This document shows, piece after piece, positions 26,939 through 35,850 of a DNA stretch of 64,000 bases (position 1 is the stretch's first letter; each line of letters opens with the position of its first letter). The stretch is from positions 18,629 through 82,628 of the forward strand of contig NZ_FOXC01000007.1 in assembly GCF_900115605.1 (NCBI RefSeq), in the 5' to 3' direction. The translations under genes and the position numbers were made by a program. The stretch comes from Halolactibacillus halophilus. GTDB lineage: Bacteria; Bacillota; Bacilli; Bacillales; Amphibacillaceae. Below the pieces are notes generated by a model, which saw only the letters and a list, made by a program, of their open reading frames with translations, was not told where the DNA came from and ran no database searches.

Positions 26939-29053
26939 ATGAAATGTCAAAAATGTCAAGTTCGTCCCGCAAATGTTAACGTCACCTTACGCATAAATGG
27001 TCACACCGAACAACTTCACGTGTGTGAGACGTGTTTTAAAGAAATCCGCAATGAATCCCTTCACCCATCTGGCTTCTTAGGACAAGCACCACATGACTTT
27101 GATGAACAACCTCGGTATACTCAACGTCAAACCGGTGTTAAAACAGAAGCACCTCAACATGATGGCTTACTTGACCAGCTCGGACGTAACCTTACTGACC
27201 AAGCAAAGCAAGGCTTAATTGACCCAGTCATTGGTCGTGAACGAGAGGTCAAACGCGTGATTGAAACATTGAATCGCCGTAATAAGAATAATCCCGTCTT
27301 AATTGGGGAACCAGGTGTTGGTAAAACAGCGATTGCTGAGGGGTTAGCATTAAAAATTGCTGATGGTCATGTGCCCAAAAAAATAAAAGAGAAAGACGTC
27401 TATTTACTTGATGTTGCATCACTTGTTGCTAACACGGGAGTGCGTGGTCAATTTGAAGAACGGATGAAAGGGTTAATCAATGAACTACAAGAACGTGAAA
27501 ACGTGATTCTATTTGTTGATGAAATCCACTTACTTGTTGGTGCTGGTACGGCGGAAGGATCTCAAATGGATGCCGGTAATATTCTAAAACCAGCACTTGC
27601 TAAAGGCGAGCTGCAATTAATTGGTGCTACAACGTTAAAGGAATACCGTCAAATTGAAAAAGATCAAGCGCTTGAACGCCGGTTCCAACCGATAATCGTC
27701 AAGGAACCAACAGAAGATGAAGCGATTCAAATTTTACAAGGTATTAAGGACCGCTATGAAAGTTATCATCATGTTGCCTATAGTGACAATGTGATTGAAC
27801 AGGCGGTACGATTGTCTAAGCGCTATATTCAGGACCGATTCTTACCAGATAAAGCGATTGACTTAATCGATGAAGCTGGGGCACGGTTGAATTTAACGTT
27901 ATCTGAATCAGATGAATCAACGATTGAAGATGAATTAAAACAGATGGCGATAGAAAAACAACAAGCAGCAGAACGAGAAGATTATGAAACAGCCGCACAT
28001 TTACGTCACAAGGAGTTACAGTTAGAGAAGAAGTTAGAAAATCATGAAGGTACACCGTCAATTGAAGTCACAACAGAAGCGATTCAATTACTCATTGAAG
28101 AGAAAACTGGTGTTCCTGTGAGAAAGATGCAAGCAGATGATCAACAAAAGATGAAAGATTTAAAAGCACATCTTGAGAAAAAAGTGATTGGTCAAGCAGT
28201 TGCTGTCGATAAAGTAGCGAAGGCGATACGTCGTAGCCGGGCCGGATTAAAATCAAAACATCGTCCAATTGGATCCTTCTTATTTGTCGGGCCAACGGGG
28301 GTTGGGAAAACGGAGTTAACAAAAGTACTCGCAGAAGAAATGTTTGGTCGTAAAGATGCTTTAATTCGCCTTGATATGAGTGAGTATATGGAAAAGCATA
28401 CGGTATCTAAAATTATTGGATCTCCCCCAGGTTATGTCGGTCACGAAGAAGCAGGTCAGCTGACAGAAAAAGTTCGCCGGCAACCTTATAGCGTGATATT
28501 ACTTGATGAAATCGAAAAAGCCCATCCCGATGTTCAACATATGTTCCTGCAAATTATGGAAGATGGTCGTTTAACGGATAGTCATGGTCGTACCGTTAAT
28601 TTTAAAGATACGGTTATCATTATGACAAGTAATGCTGGCAGTGCAGTGAAAGAGTTACATGTTGGTTTTAACAAATCGGAAACAGATGCTGTTTCAACGC
28701 TCTCTCAGCTAAAAGATTACTTTAAACCAGAATTTTTAAACCGTTTTGATGCGATTATCACCTTTAATCATTTAGAGCAACAGCACTTAATCAAGATTGT
28801 TGATTTGATGTTAAATGAATTAAATGAAAATTTAAAAGAACAAGGTTATACACTAGCAGTGACAGAAAAAGCTAAGTTACACCTTGTGGATATCGGCTAT
28901 GATCATGAATTTGGGGCACGTCCACTTCGACGAGTCATCCAAGAAACCATTGAAGACGGTATTACTGATATCTTATTAGATGAATCTGATATCACTGCTT
29001 TTAAAGCAGATATTGTTGATGATCAGATTGTTGTAACTAAGGTATCCGAATAG
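26939..29053 (+). CDS. clpE: ATP-dependent Clp protease ATP-binding subunit ClpE
   Basis: A 704-residue Hsp100 unfoldase. It begins with the zinc-finger that defines ClpE ([12 protein letters not shown]), followed by AAA module 1 (GEPGVGKTA), a UVR-type middle domain ([17 protein letters not shown]) and AAA module 2 (GPTGVGKTE), and a C-terminal D2 domain. It delivers stress-damaged proteins to ClpP. The ATG at 26921 is inside the ribosome site AAGGAGG, so ATG 26939 is the start. Two perfect CtsR boxes control the promoter. A strong terminator follows. Confidence 0.96.
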   Translation: MKCQKCQVRPANVNVTLRINGHTEQLHVCETCFKEIRNESLHPSGFLGQAPHDFDEQPRYTQRQTGVKTEAPQHDGLLDQLGRNLTDQAKQGLIDPVIGREREVKRVIETLNRRNKNNPVLIGEPGVGKTAIAEGLALKIADGHVPKKIKEKDVYLLDVASLVANTGVRGQFEERMKGLINELQERENVILFVDEIHLLVGAGTAEGSQMDAGNILKPALAKGELQLIGATTLKEYRQIEKDQALERRFQPIIVKEPTEDEAIQILQGIKDRYESYHHVAYSDNVIEQAVRLSKRYIQDRFLPDKAIDLIDEAGARLNLTLSESDESTIEDELKQMAIEKQQAAEREDYETAAHLRHKELQLEKKLENHEGTPSIEVTTEAIQLLIEEKTGVPVRKMQADDQQKMKDLKAHLEKKVIGQAVAVDKVAKAIRRSRAGLKSKHRPIGSFLFVGPTGVGKTELTKVLAEEMFGRKDALIRLDMSEYMEKHTVSKIIGSPPGYVGHEEAGQLTEKVRRQPYSVILLDEIEKAHPDVQHMFLQIMEDGRLTDSHGRTVNFKDTVIIMTSNAGSAVKELHVGFNKSETDAVSTLSQLKDYFKPEFLNRFDAIITFNHLEQQHLIKIVDLMLNELNENLKEQGYTLAVTEKAKLHLVDIGYDHEFGARPLRRVIQETIEDGITDILLDESDITAFKADIVDDQIVVTKVSE

Positions 29054-29085
29054 ACTAAATCCAAATGAAACATAAGATAAACGGA

Positions 29086-29121
29086 ATCATACGCTCAAAC
29101 TAAGAGCGTATGATATTTTTT
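29086..29121 (+). terminator. Terminator of clpE
   Basis: ATCATACGCTC (29086-29096) pairs with GAGCGTATGAT (29104-29114), followed by ATTTTTTT. Confidence 0.92.
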
Positions 29122-29270
29122 TAGAAAAAAACATCTGAATAATTATTCAATAAATTACCTTTTTCAACATAGAATATTAAAAAAATATGATTTTTTGTGA
29201 ATAAAGATAAATGTTATTGGATAAAGCTATATTTGACAAAGGTTCTGTCAGTTTTGTTTGTGAAAAAGTC

Positions 29271-29279
29271 TGGTATAAT
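29271..29279 (+). promoter_or_regulatory. Extended -10 promoter of the DDAH-like gene
   Basis: TGGTATAAT is an extended -10 (TGnTATAAT) 33 bp before the gene. No good -35 lies at 17 bp; a TTGACA at 29233-29238 is too distant. Confidence 0.5.
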
Positions 29280-29312
29280 AGTGGAAAAGTACGCTGAAGG
29301 GGAGAAACACTT

Positions 29313-30149
29313 ATGACTACCGTATGTCAATCAGAATATGACAGGTTAACCCGCGTCATCGTAGCGGAACCTACTTATATGGCAATCACAGAAGTGATTA
29401 ATGAAACACAAAAACATTTTTTAACTGACAATATAGATACCGAAGTTGCGACGCATCAACATCAAATGTTTGTCGATGTATTAAAAAATGAAGGTATTGA
29501 AGTTGAGCATCTGCCAGTGAAAGACCATCTCAATGAACAAGTATTTACCCGCGATATTGGCTTCATCTTAGGTAAGACATTATTTATTGCCAATATGGCG
29601 AGTAACATCCGTAAAGAAGAGACGAAGCTTTTAACTGATGCACTAGAAAAAAGTAACACGCCTTTTCAACCGCTAGTTGGACCGTCGATAGAGGGCGGGG
29701 ATGTTTTGATTGATGGAAAAACAATTTATGTCGGTGTGAGTGAACGTACAACACAAGCTTCGATTGACTTACTCAAACAACAGTTACCTGACTACGAACT
29801 GTGTCCATTACCCTTAGTGGGGGATATTTTGCACTTAGACTGTACGTTTAATATTGTAAGTCAAACAGATGCGCTTATTTATCGTGACGGTTTAACAGAC
29901 GAAGCGGTTGAACTGTTAGCACAACGCTATAACTTAATTGACGTTTCAGCTGATGAGCAATTTACCCTTGGTACAAATGTCTTGTCGATTGGTGATAAAA
30001 AAGTGATCAGCTTACCTAATAATCAAGCTGTAAACAAGCAATTAAAAGACAAAGGCTATCAGGTGATTGAAGTCGCTTTTGATGAGATCATTAAATCAGG
30101 TGGGTCTTTTAGATGTTGCACGTTACCGGTTGTAAGAGTGCAGGATTAA
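29313..30149 (+). CDS. Dimethylarginine dimethylaminohydrolase-like amidinohydrolase
   Basis: A 278-residue protein of the arginine-modifying (guanidino group) superfamily. Landmarks are EYDRLTRVIVAEP at the start, FTRDIGF near residue 79, EGGDV near 127, LHLDCTF with the catalytic histidine near 173, and SFRCCTLPV with the nucleophile cysteine near the C-terminus. DDAH enzymes turn methylated arginine into citrulline; related enzymes act on arginine or agmatine, so the substrate is open. It is not part of an arc operon. It starts at ATG 29313 with GAAGGGGAG and ends at a bidirectional terminator. Confidence 0.87.
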   Translation: MTTVCQSEYDRLTRVIVAEPTYMAITEVINETQKHFLTDNIDTEVATHQHQMFVDVLKNEGIEVEHLPVKDHLNEQVFTRDIGFILGKTLFIANMASNIRKEETKLLTDALEKSNTPFQPLVGPSIEGGDVLIDGKTIYVGVSERTTQASIDLLKQQLPDYELCPLPLVGDILHLDCTFNIVSQTDALIYRDGLTDEAVELLAQRYNLIDVSADEQFTLGTNVLSIGDKKVISLPNNQAVNKQLKDKGYQVIEVAFDEIIKSGGSFRCCTLPVVRVQD

Positions 30150-30185
30150 ATCACTGTATATCAATTATTTAACTTAAGACAAATG

Positions 30186-30235
30186 AAAGAACCTGTCGCT
30201 TTTGCATGTTGTGTTGTGCAAAGAGACAGGTTCTT
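30186..30235. terminator. Bidirectional terminator
   Basis: AAAGAACCTGTC (30186-30197) pairs with GACAGGTTCTTT (30224-30235), with TTGCA/TGCAA pairing inside, between convergent genes. Confidence 0.85.
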
Positions 30236-30241
30236 TAGTTA

Positions 30242-31018
30242 TTACAAGCGTTCTTTTCGGTCAAATAGCGTGAAACTAAGTAAAAGGAGCGCAAGGCTTG
30301 TAATGAGCAGTAAACCAACATTTAATAAGAGGTCGATTGATACAGTCTTTGTTTGGAGCATCTCAACAATCAGCGCAGATAAATTATTATAAAACCAAGG
30401 GATTTTGTGATGAAAGATCCCGTTAATAATTGAGCCTGTTGCGAGTGTGAGCACCGTGATGCCAACAATCATATACTGTTGGCGAATCACAGCGGCATAG
30501 GCAAGTGTCAGACTAATAACGAAGATAAACCAACAACTATAAAAAATAATTGCTAACATCATGTAAATCAGAGGTAATGACCCAAATAAAATCGCGACAT
30601 AATAACCACTAAATAACAAGCTAATGACGATTGCGCCAGTAAACACGACCATTTTAGCGAGGGCTTTACTACCAATATAATGCGAAGCATTGATCGGTTT
30701 TACTAGTAACAGTTCACTGACACCGGTTTGACGCTCTTGGCTAATTGATGAGGCTGTAAGTAAGATAGTGATTAAGACGCCAAACATACTTAGCTCCGAT
30801 AAACTGAGACCGAACGCTTCACTTGCGGGAACAGCCGGGATATCAAAGGTCACGCCTTCAGGCATGCCGCCAACATTTTCTAGAATGACGGGTAAGAAGT
30901 AGGTTGTAATTGGATCCATAATCGCTAAAAGAATAAAGACAATCGGAATCCAGATCAAACTGTGGTTACGCTGATGCATCCGTAACTCTTTTTTAAGCAG
31001 GGTCAATAGTCGCTTCAA
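30242..31018 (-). CDS. ABC-2 type transporter permease (YxlG-like)
   Basis: A permease of about 258 residues with six membrane segments and a large external loop between segments 1 and 2; the block SSISQERQTGVSELLLVKPINASHYIGSK is typical of ABC-2 family permeases of the NosY/YxlG kind. The TTG at 31024 directly abuts the ribosome site GGAGGTGA, so the TTG at 31018, six bases away, is the better start. It overlaps the ATPase gene by 26 bp, showing tight co-translation. The cargo is unknown; the operon context points to defence against membrane-active peptides. Confidence 0.88.
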   Translation of the reverse strand: MKRLLTLLKKELRMHQRNHSLIWIPIVFILLAIMDPITTYFLPVILENVGGMPEGVTFDIPAVPASEAFGLSLSELSMFGVLITILLTASSISQERQTGVSELLLVKPINASHYIGSKALAKMVVFTGAIVISLLFSGYYVAILFGSLPLIYMMLAIIFYSCWFIFVISLTLAYAAVIRQQYMIVGITVLTLATGSIINGIFHHKIPWFYNNLSALIVEMLQTKTVSIDLLLNVGLLLITSLALLLLSFTLFDRKERL

Positions 31019-31916
31019 ATCCAATCACCTCCAAAAACATTTCTTCAAGCGTTGTTTTTTCAATCGAAAAATGGTTAAGCGCAAGGTGCTTATCAGCTAC
31101 TAATGCTAAGATGGCTTCTCGTGTAGCGGTAACATCTGTCGTTTCAAGATAATAATAATTACGTTCTTGTTTAACTTGTTTAACATAAGGGAGAGCTTCA
31201 AGTATCTGAATAAAGTCTTCTGGTTGTTCATCAACACCAAATTTAATGATTTGTTTCTGATATTTCTTCTCTAAGTCATGAACTTGTCCTTGTTCGACGA
31301 TTTTCCCTTGATTCATCACGACTAAATAATCACTGATTTCTTCAGCATCTGATAAGATATGCGTTGAAAATAGAATGGTGGTTTCTGATTTTAATGTTTT
31401 TAATAAATTCAAGACATCGCGCCTTCCGACAGGATCAAGTGATGAGACGGGTTCATCAAGAATCAATAGTTTCGGTTGATGAATCATTGCTTGGGCAATA
31501 CCGAGACGTTGTTTCATCCCACCAGAATAACCATTAATTCGCTTATGTTTTGCTTCAGCTAGGCCGGTTTTTTTTAACAACAACTCGGCACGTTCTTTTG
31601 CATCAGCTTTGGTCATACCACTTAACTCCCCCATTAAAAGAAGAAACTCATATCCTGTCATCCAGCCATGAAAATGAGGATACTGAGGCAAATAACCAAT
31701 ATAATGACGGCGGTCGCTGTTAGGTATTACTTGGTCAAATTGAATCGTACCCGACGTCGGTTTAATGAGTCCTGAAAGCATCCGGAAAGTCGTTGTTTTA
31801 CCAGCACCGTTTGGACCGAGTAAGGCAATTGTTTGACCTTCTTCTAACTTTAGGTTAATAGACGAAACGGCCTCGATATTTTGAAATTTTTTTTGGAGCG
31901 ATTGAATATGAATCAT
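30993..31916 (-). CDS. ABC transporter ATP-binding protein (YxlF-like)
   Basis: A 307-residue ATPase. Walker A is GPNGAGKTTT near residue 35, the signature is YSGGMKQRLGIAQA near 132, Walker B is LLILDEPVSSLDP near 155 and the switch histidine is in LFSTHILSDAEE. A C-terminal domain of about 90 residues follows, as in drug or bacteriocin-immunity exporters. It pairs with the overlapping permease and follows a PLDc_N-type gene by 3 bp. Start ATG 31916; the upstream ribosome site includes AAGGAGACAAG. Confidence 0.93.
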   Translation of the reverse strand: MIHIQSLQKKFQNIEAVSSINLKLEEGQTIALLGPNGAGKTTTFRMLSGLIKPTSGTIQFDQVIPNSDRRHYIGYLPQYPHFHGWMTGYEFLLLMGELSGMTKADAKERAELLLKKTGLAEAKHKRINGYSGGMKQRLGIAQAMIHQPKLLILDEPVSSLDPVGRRDVLNLLKTLKSETTILFSTHILSDAEEISDYLVVMNQGKIVEQGQVHDLEKKYQKQIIKFGVDEQPEDFIQILEALPYVKQVKQERNYYYLETTDVTATREAILALVADKHLALNHFSIEKTTLEEMFLEVIGFEATIDPA

Positions 31917-31919
31917 AAG

Positions 31920-32135
31920 TTAATCTTGTCTCCTTCCAAAAATGAAAAATAAAATTGGACCAAGGGTGCTAATGAGTAAAATGATCATTAACCATCCCCA
32001 TTTGTTGCCGTTTAAACGTATGTCTTGGTCAGCTTTATACCAACTCATCACGGCGACGGTGGTTAAAATGAACTGTAACAGAATTAGGGGCAACAATAAC
32101 AACACGATATTAATTGGTAAATATAAATCAGTCAT
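31920..32135 (-). CDS. PLDc_N-type small membrane protein (YxlE-like)
   Basis: A 71-residue protein with two hydrophobic segments and an RRQD end; the pattern LTTVAVMSWYKADQD then GWLMIILLISTLGPILFFIFGRR is the phospholipase D N-terminal-like (PLDc_N) module found in YxlE. The ATG at 32135 is preceded by AAGGAGG and overlaps the end of the sdpI-like gene by 8 bp; the longer frame upstream has no ribosome site. Its role is probably to help the adjacent ABC pair or to sense envelope stress, which is inference. Confidence 0.82.
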   Translation of the reverse strand: MTDLYLPINIVLLLLPLILLQFILTTVAVMSWYKADQDIRLNGNKWGWLMIILLISTLGPILFFIFGRRQD

Positions 32136-32778
32136 TTGAATCCTCCTTTTGTTCACGGCGATAGAGTACATAAGAATATACGGTAGGAATAAGTCCCGCT
32201 AATATCGCTGGTATGACAATCATATAAACCATTAAGTCAACTGGTAAGAAAGGAATAAGGAAAAATAACAGACCACAAATCATAAATAGTTTTGAGCCCA
32301 GACGGTGTGTTTTACGCCAGACTGTTTCACTCGATAGTGTCCAAGGTGTGCGGATGCCCATAAACCAATTGGCTTTAACTGTCTGCATGTAGTTACCGAT
32401 GATAATGAATAAAATACCAACAAGAATAGGAATGACAAGCTCAATATTTAAGTCAAACCCTAAGCTTTGAAAAATAACAAAAGCATTCACAAAGACCAAC
32501 AAACCAAGGACAGCATAAATAATGATCCAATAAGCTTTTGACGTGTATAAGTAACCTTTACGTTTTGGATCTAATTTAGGGCTAAGGACAAGTATAGGGT
32601 AAATCACGAGTAAAATACCGACATTCACCAACATCCCTAACAGCTTAGGGGCGGTCCAGTTGACACTGCCATCAGTTCCCCACTGCATCGGAATCTGATT
32701 AGGTAAATTTGGATAAGCGATGATCCACATAATGAGTGTTGCGATTAATAAAAAGATAAAGGGTAGGTGTTTACGCAT
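32128..32778 (-). CDS. SdpI-family immunity-type membrane protein
   Basis: A 216-residue membrane protein: an N-terminal DUF1648 part (YPNLPNQIPMQWGTDGSVNWTAPK) with the first segments, then the SdpI domain (MQTVKANWFMGIRTPWTLSSETVWRKTHRLG) and further segments. In Bacillus subtilis SdpI gives immunity to the SdpC killing peptide and signals to SdpR. The start ATG 32778 overlaps the end of the ArsR gene by 8 bp and is served by AAAGGAG. No sdpC-like toxin gene is nearby, so here it probably protects against foreign peptides. Confidence 0.9.
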   Translation of the reverse strand: MRKHLPFIFLLIATLIMWIIAYPNLPNQIPMQWGTDGSVNWTAPKLLGMLVNVGILLVIYPILVLSPKLDPKRKGYLYTSKAYWIIIYAVLGLLVFVNAFVIFQSLGFDLNIELVIPILVGILFIIIGNYMQTVKANWFMGIRTPWTLSSETVWRKTHRLGSKLFMICGLLFFLIPFLPVDLMVYMIVIPAILAGLIPTVYSYVLYRREQKEDSND

Positions 32779-33043
32779 TTGTATCATCTCCTTTTGTAAA
32801 CGACATCGCCCAACTAATTAATTCTTGAAAAACAGTCGTGTTTAAATGGTAGGAAATGTATTGTCCTTGTTTTTCAGCTTCAATTAAATCAGCGGCCTTT
32901 AAAATTTTCAAGTGTTGAGAAATGCTTGGTTTTGACATGTCAAATTGGTCGGCAATCTCGCCAGCGGTGAGGTCTTTACCTTTGAGTAAATCAAGGATTT
33001 TCCGACGCGTTGGATCGGCGAGGGCTTTAAATGCCTCTTTCAT
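32771..33043 (-). CDS. ArsR-family repressor (SdpR-like)
   Basis: A 90-residue winged-helix regulator. FKALADPTRRKILDLLKG is the family start and DMSKPSISQHLKILKAADLI is the recognition helix. There are no cysteine or histidine clusters for metal sensing, as in SdpR, which is instead captured at the membrane by SdpI. It is the first gene of the five-gene operon. Start ATG 33043 with AAGGAGG. The region just upstream has repeated AT-rich TTAAGTA / TTAATTA units (about 33056-33085) that may be its operator; this is a weak call. Confidence 0.88.
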   Translation of the reverse strand: MKEAFKALADPTRRKILDLLKGKDLTAGEIADQFDMSKPSISQHLKILKAADLIEAEKQGQYISYHLNTTVFQELISWAMSFTKGDDTNA

Positions 33044-33172
33044 GATGTGGCCTCCTTAATTAAGTATTTAAGTAATTAACTAAATAATAAAACATATAGA
33101 ATAGAAAGTCAATATAGAACACAGTATGATAGAAAAACAATAGTGAAATTATGGCTTAGGAAATAATCCCCC

Positions 33173-33201
33173 TTGTCAAAACAGGTGAAAATTTGTATAA
33201 T
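33173..33201 (+). promoter_or_regulatory. Promoter of the tRNA-Ala gene
   Basis: TTGTCA (33173-33178) and TATAAT (33196-33201) are exactly 17 bp apart, 18 bp before the tRNA. Confidence 0.8.
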
Positions 33202-33219
33202 ACTCATGTAACAGATTGC

Positions 33220-33292
33220 GGGGCATTAGCTCAGCTGGGAGAGCGCTACACTGGCAGTGTAGAGGTCAGCGGTTCGAACCCGCTATGCTCCA
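33220..33292 (+). tRNA. tRNA-Ala (anticodon GGC)
   Basis: A 73-nt cloverleaf: acceptor stem GGGGCAT/ATGCTCC, D arm with AGCTCAGCTGGGAGAGC, anticodon stem CTACA/TGTAG with loop CTGGCAG (anticodon GGC at 33253-33255), T arm with GGTTCGAACC. The discriminator is A and CCA is not encoded. It reads GCC and GCU alanine codons. It is alone, not in a tRNA cluster. Confidence 0.97.
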
Positions 33293-33439
33293 CTTACTCT
33301 CTTAAGGGATGGTCCCATTCGTTTTTTATGAGACGCGCCTGTACATCTATTGATGACCACGTTGGTTTTTTAAAATACCTTTATTGATTGATTTTTTTAC
33401 ACCAACGAAATGTTATTTTAAAAGCATAAAATATATTTA

Positions 33440-33484
33440 AATCAGTCAGCTCGCTTTAAAAAGCATGCTGACTGATTTTTTTTG
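33440..33484 (+). terminator. Terminator upstream of rbsR
   Basis: AATCAGTCAGC (33440-33450) pairs with GCTGACTGATT (33467-33477), followed by a run of T. It insulates the ribose operon from the tRNA transcript. Confidence 0.85.
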
Positions 33485-33522
33485 TATCTTGACAAAGAGA
33501 AAATTAAATATTGTAACAGTGG

Positions 33523-33551
33523 TTGACAATCTGATCATTATCAATTATATT
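33523..33551 (+). promoter_or_regulatory. Promoter of the rbs operon
   Basis: A consensus TTGACA (33523-33528) and TATATT (33546-33551), 17 bp apart. Confidence 0.85.
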
Positions 33552-33553
33552 GT

Positions 33554-33569
33554 ATGTAACCGGTTACAT
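33554..33569. promoter_or_regulatory. Operator of the rbs operon (cre / RbsR site)
   Basis: ATGTAACCGGTTACAT is a perfect 16-bp palindrome two bases after the -10, covering the start point. It fits the cre consensus TGNAANCGNWNNCA fully and is the expected site for a LacI-family repressor, so both CcpA and RbsR may act here, as in Bacillus subtilis. Confidence 0.88.
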
Positions 33570-33585
33570 GAAGTGAGGGATAACA

Positions 33586-34563
33586 ATGGCAACGATAAAA
33601 GATGTCGCAAAACATGCGAACGTATCTGTGGCAACCGTGTCACGATATTTAAATAAAAAAGGTTATTTAAGTAAAGAAGCTGAACAAAAAGTAAAAGAAG
33701 CCATTGGTGCACTGAACTATAAACCGAACTCAGTAGCACGGTCGTTATATCATAAAACGTCAAAAATGTTAGGACTCGTTATACCGGATATCACGAACCC
33801 GTTCTTTCCAGAACTGGCACGTGCGGTTGAGGATGTTGCTTTAACCTATGGTTATACGGTGGTGATTTGTAATACAGATGAGGATATTGATAAAGAAAAA
33901 CACTACATTGAAGCACTTAAATCAAAATATGTGGATGGCTTGATTATTGCGACACATGAATTAAGTGAAAAGGATTATTTAGATTTAGGTATTCCGCTTG
34001 TGATGCTTGATCGAACAATTGGTGAAGCAATTCCGAGTGTTAGATCAAATAACCGAGAAGGTGCAAAACTTGGCACAAAGTACTTAATTGAACAGGGGTG
34101 TCAATTTATTGCTCATGTCCGGGGGCCATTAACTATAAAAACAGCTTATGATCGCTATCTAGGTTTTAAAGATGTTGTTGACCAACATCAGACACGGCAT
34201 GAAATTGTTGAAAGTGCATTTGATATTGATGAATCAAAGCAAAAAATCTTAAAGATTTTAAATGAATATCCTGAAATCGATGGGATTTTTACGAGTAGTG
34301 ATGTCATGGCTGTAGGGGCTTTAAAAGCTACGCAATCTCTAGGTTTACATGTACCTGAAGATATACAAATCATTGGTTTTGATGGTATTCCGTTAGGTGA
34401 GATGTTAATCCCGAGCTTAACAACGATTAGTCAATCCATTTATAAAATGGGCACATTAGCTTGTAGACTATTGATTAAACAAATAGAAAAGAAACCTTTA
34501 GAAGAATTACATTTTGTACTAGAAACCGAGCTAAAAATAAGAGAAACAACAAGAGGTGAATGA
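33586..34563 (+). CDS. rbsR: Ribose operon repressor, LacI family
   Basis: A 325-residue LacI-type regulator. The DNA-binding helix-turn-helix is ATIKDVAKHANVSVATVSRYL at the N-terminus with the hinge NYKPNSVARSL near residue 46; the periplasmic-binding-like sensor follows (GLVIPDITNPFFPELA, FTSSDVMAVGAL, QIIGFDGIP). It should repress the operon without ribose. It begins at ATG 33586 behind GTGAGGGA, and its own promoter carries the palindromic operator, so it is autoregulated. It is the first gene of rbsRKDACB. The stop codon lies one base before the rbsK start. Confidence 0.95.
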   Translation: MATIKDVAKHANVSVATVSRYLNKKGYLSKEAEQKVKEAIGALNYKPNSVARSLYHKTSKMLGLVIPDITNPFFPELARAVEDVALTYGYTVVICNTDEDIDKEKHYIEALKSKYVDGLIIATHELSEKDYLDLGIPLVMLDRTIGEAIPSVRSNNREGAKLGTKYLIEQGCQFIAHVRGPLTIKTAYDRYLGFKDVVDQHQTRHEIVESAFDIDESKQKILKILNEYPEIDGIFTSSDVMAVGALKATQSLGLHVPEDIQIIGFDGIPLGEMLIPSLTTISQSIYKMGTLACRLLIKQIEKKPLEELHFVLETELKIRETTRGE

Positions 34564-34564
34564 A

Positions 34565-35434
34565 ATGAAACAAAAACAAGTTACGGTGATTGGAAGTATT
34601 AATTTAGATATGGTAACTACGTCGGATCGGATACCGCATCAAGGCGAAACAATGATGGGAACAGGGTTTAATACTGTCCCAGGAGGTAAAGGCGCAAATC
34701 AAGCGGTTGCAGCGGCTCGACTCGGAGCTGATGTGACTATGATTGGTTGTGTGGGGGATGATCCTTTTGGTAAAGTGTTAATAGAAAATCTTCAACGAGA
34801 AGGCGTTTTAACCGATTATGTGGAACCGGTTACAGATGTACCTTCCGGTGTTGCGACTATTCTTGTATCAGACGGTGATAATCGAATTATCGTAACGCCA
34901 GGAGCAAACGATTATGTTACACCAACATATGTAGAAAAATATTTAGACGTGATCGACCAGAGTAACATTGTTGTCTTGCAACTTGAAATACCGTTAAAGA
35001 CGATTGAATATGTAACCGGTTATTGTTATCGACATAACATTCCCGTCATTTTAAACCCGGCACCGATTCAAGAAGTTCCAGATGACGTACTCAAACAAGT
35101 AACCTATGTCACACCAAATGAAACAGAAGTCACATCCTTAGATGTTGGGAAAGAAAAATTGATTGTAACTGAGGGTAAACAAGGGGTAAGGTATTTTCAG
35201 AACGGCAAAGTTCAACATGTACCGGGTTTTAATGTTACCGTTGAAGATACGACAGGAGCAGGAGATACGTTTAACGGGGCTTTAGCTGTTTATTTAGCGG
35301 AAAATCACTCATTAAAAGAGGCCATTATATTTGCCAACGCAGCGGCCGCTTTATCCGTCCGGAAATTCGGAGCACAAGGCGGTATGCCAAGCCGCAGTGA
35401 AGTGATTGAATTAATGAAAAAGGGTGGTCAATAG
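34565..35434 (+). CDS. rbsK: Ribokinase
   Basis: A 289-residue PfkB-family kinase that phosphorylates ribose to ribose 5-phosphate. The substrate motif is [18 protein letters not shown] near residue 40; the catalytic anion-hole motif is [13 protein letters not shown] near residue 230 with the base aspartate in GAGD. AGAGGTG (34552-34558) fixes the start at ATG 34565; the GTG at 34556 overlaps that site. Two cre-like palindromes lie inside the coding sequence at 34821-34834 and 35011-35024. Second gene of the ribose operon. Confidence 0.95.
   Translation: MKQKQVTVIGSINLDMVTTSDRIPHQGETMMGTGFNTVPGGKGANQAVAAARLGADVTMIGCVGDDPFGKVLIENLQREGVLTDYVEPVTDVPSGVATILVSDGDNRIIVTPGANDYVTPTYVEKYLDVIDQSNIVVLQLEIPLKTIEYVTGYCYRHNIPVILNPAPIQEVPDDVLKQVTYVTPNETEVTSLDVGKEKLIVTEGKQGVRYFQNGKVQHVPGFNVTVEDTTGAGDTFNGALAVYLAENHSLKEAIIFANAAAALSVRKFGAQGGMPSRSEVIELMKKGGQ
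34821..34834. promoter_or_regulatory. Intragenic cre-like site in rbsK
   Basis: TGGAACCGGTTACA differs from the main operator core by one base and satisfies the cre consensus at every defined position. A second, weaker copy (TGTAACCGGTTATT) lies 190 bp further on at 35011-35024. Either may be chance within codons for EPVT and YVTG. Confidence 0.45.
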
Positions 35435-35436
35435 AT

Positions 35437-35826
35437 ATGAAAAAGCATGGTATATTAAATCGAGACATCGCAAGTGTATTAAGCCATCTTGGGCACACGG
35501 ATCAAATCGTGATTGCTGATTGTGGTTTACCGATTCCAGATGGTGTCCGCTGTATTGACCTCACATTAAAACTCGGGGATCCGTCTTTTTTATCCGTTGT
35601 TGAGGAAGTACTTAACGACATGGCTGTCGAACAGATGATACTTGCAAAAGAGATAAAAGCTAATAATCAAATAATCGAAACGCGTTTAAGCTCACGTGAT
35701 ATTCCAATTAGTTATCTCACACATGAAGCTTTTAAAACACAAACAAAACAGGCCAAAGTCATTATTCGGACAGGGGAAGCGACGCCTTATGCTAATGTTA
35801 TTTTACAATCAGGTGTCATCTTTTAA
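35437..35826 (+). CDS. rbsD: D-ribose pyranase
   Basis: A 129-residue RbsD/FucU family mutarotase, which interconverts the pyranose and furanose forms of ribose before RbsK acts. The start [20 protein letters not shown] and the block [13 protein letters not shown] are diagnostic, with the catalytic histidine in LGHTD; the C-terminal [13 protein letters not shown] is also conserved. It begins 3 bp after rbsK with AAAGGGTGG as the ribosome site. Full family length. Confidence 0.95.
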   Translation: MKKHGILNRDIASVLSHLGHTDQIVIADCGLPIPDGVRCIDLTLKLGDPSFLSVVEEVLNDMAVEQMILAKEIKANNQIIETRLSSRDIPISYLTHEAFKTQTKQAKVIIRTGEATPYANVILQSGVIF

Positions 35827-35850
35827 GGGCAAGAAAAGGAGGTAAGGAAC

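Noticed and set aside
33193..33387. Open frame running through the tRNA-Ala gene
   Set aside because: The tRNA cloverleaf explains the sequence; the frame is accidental.
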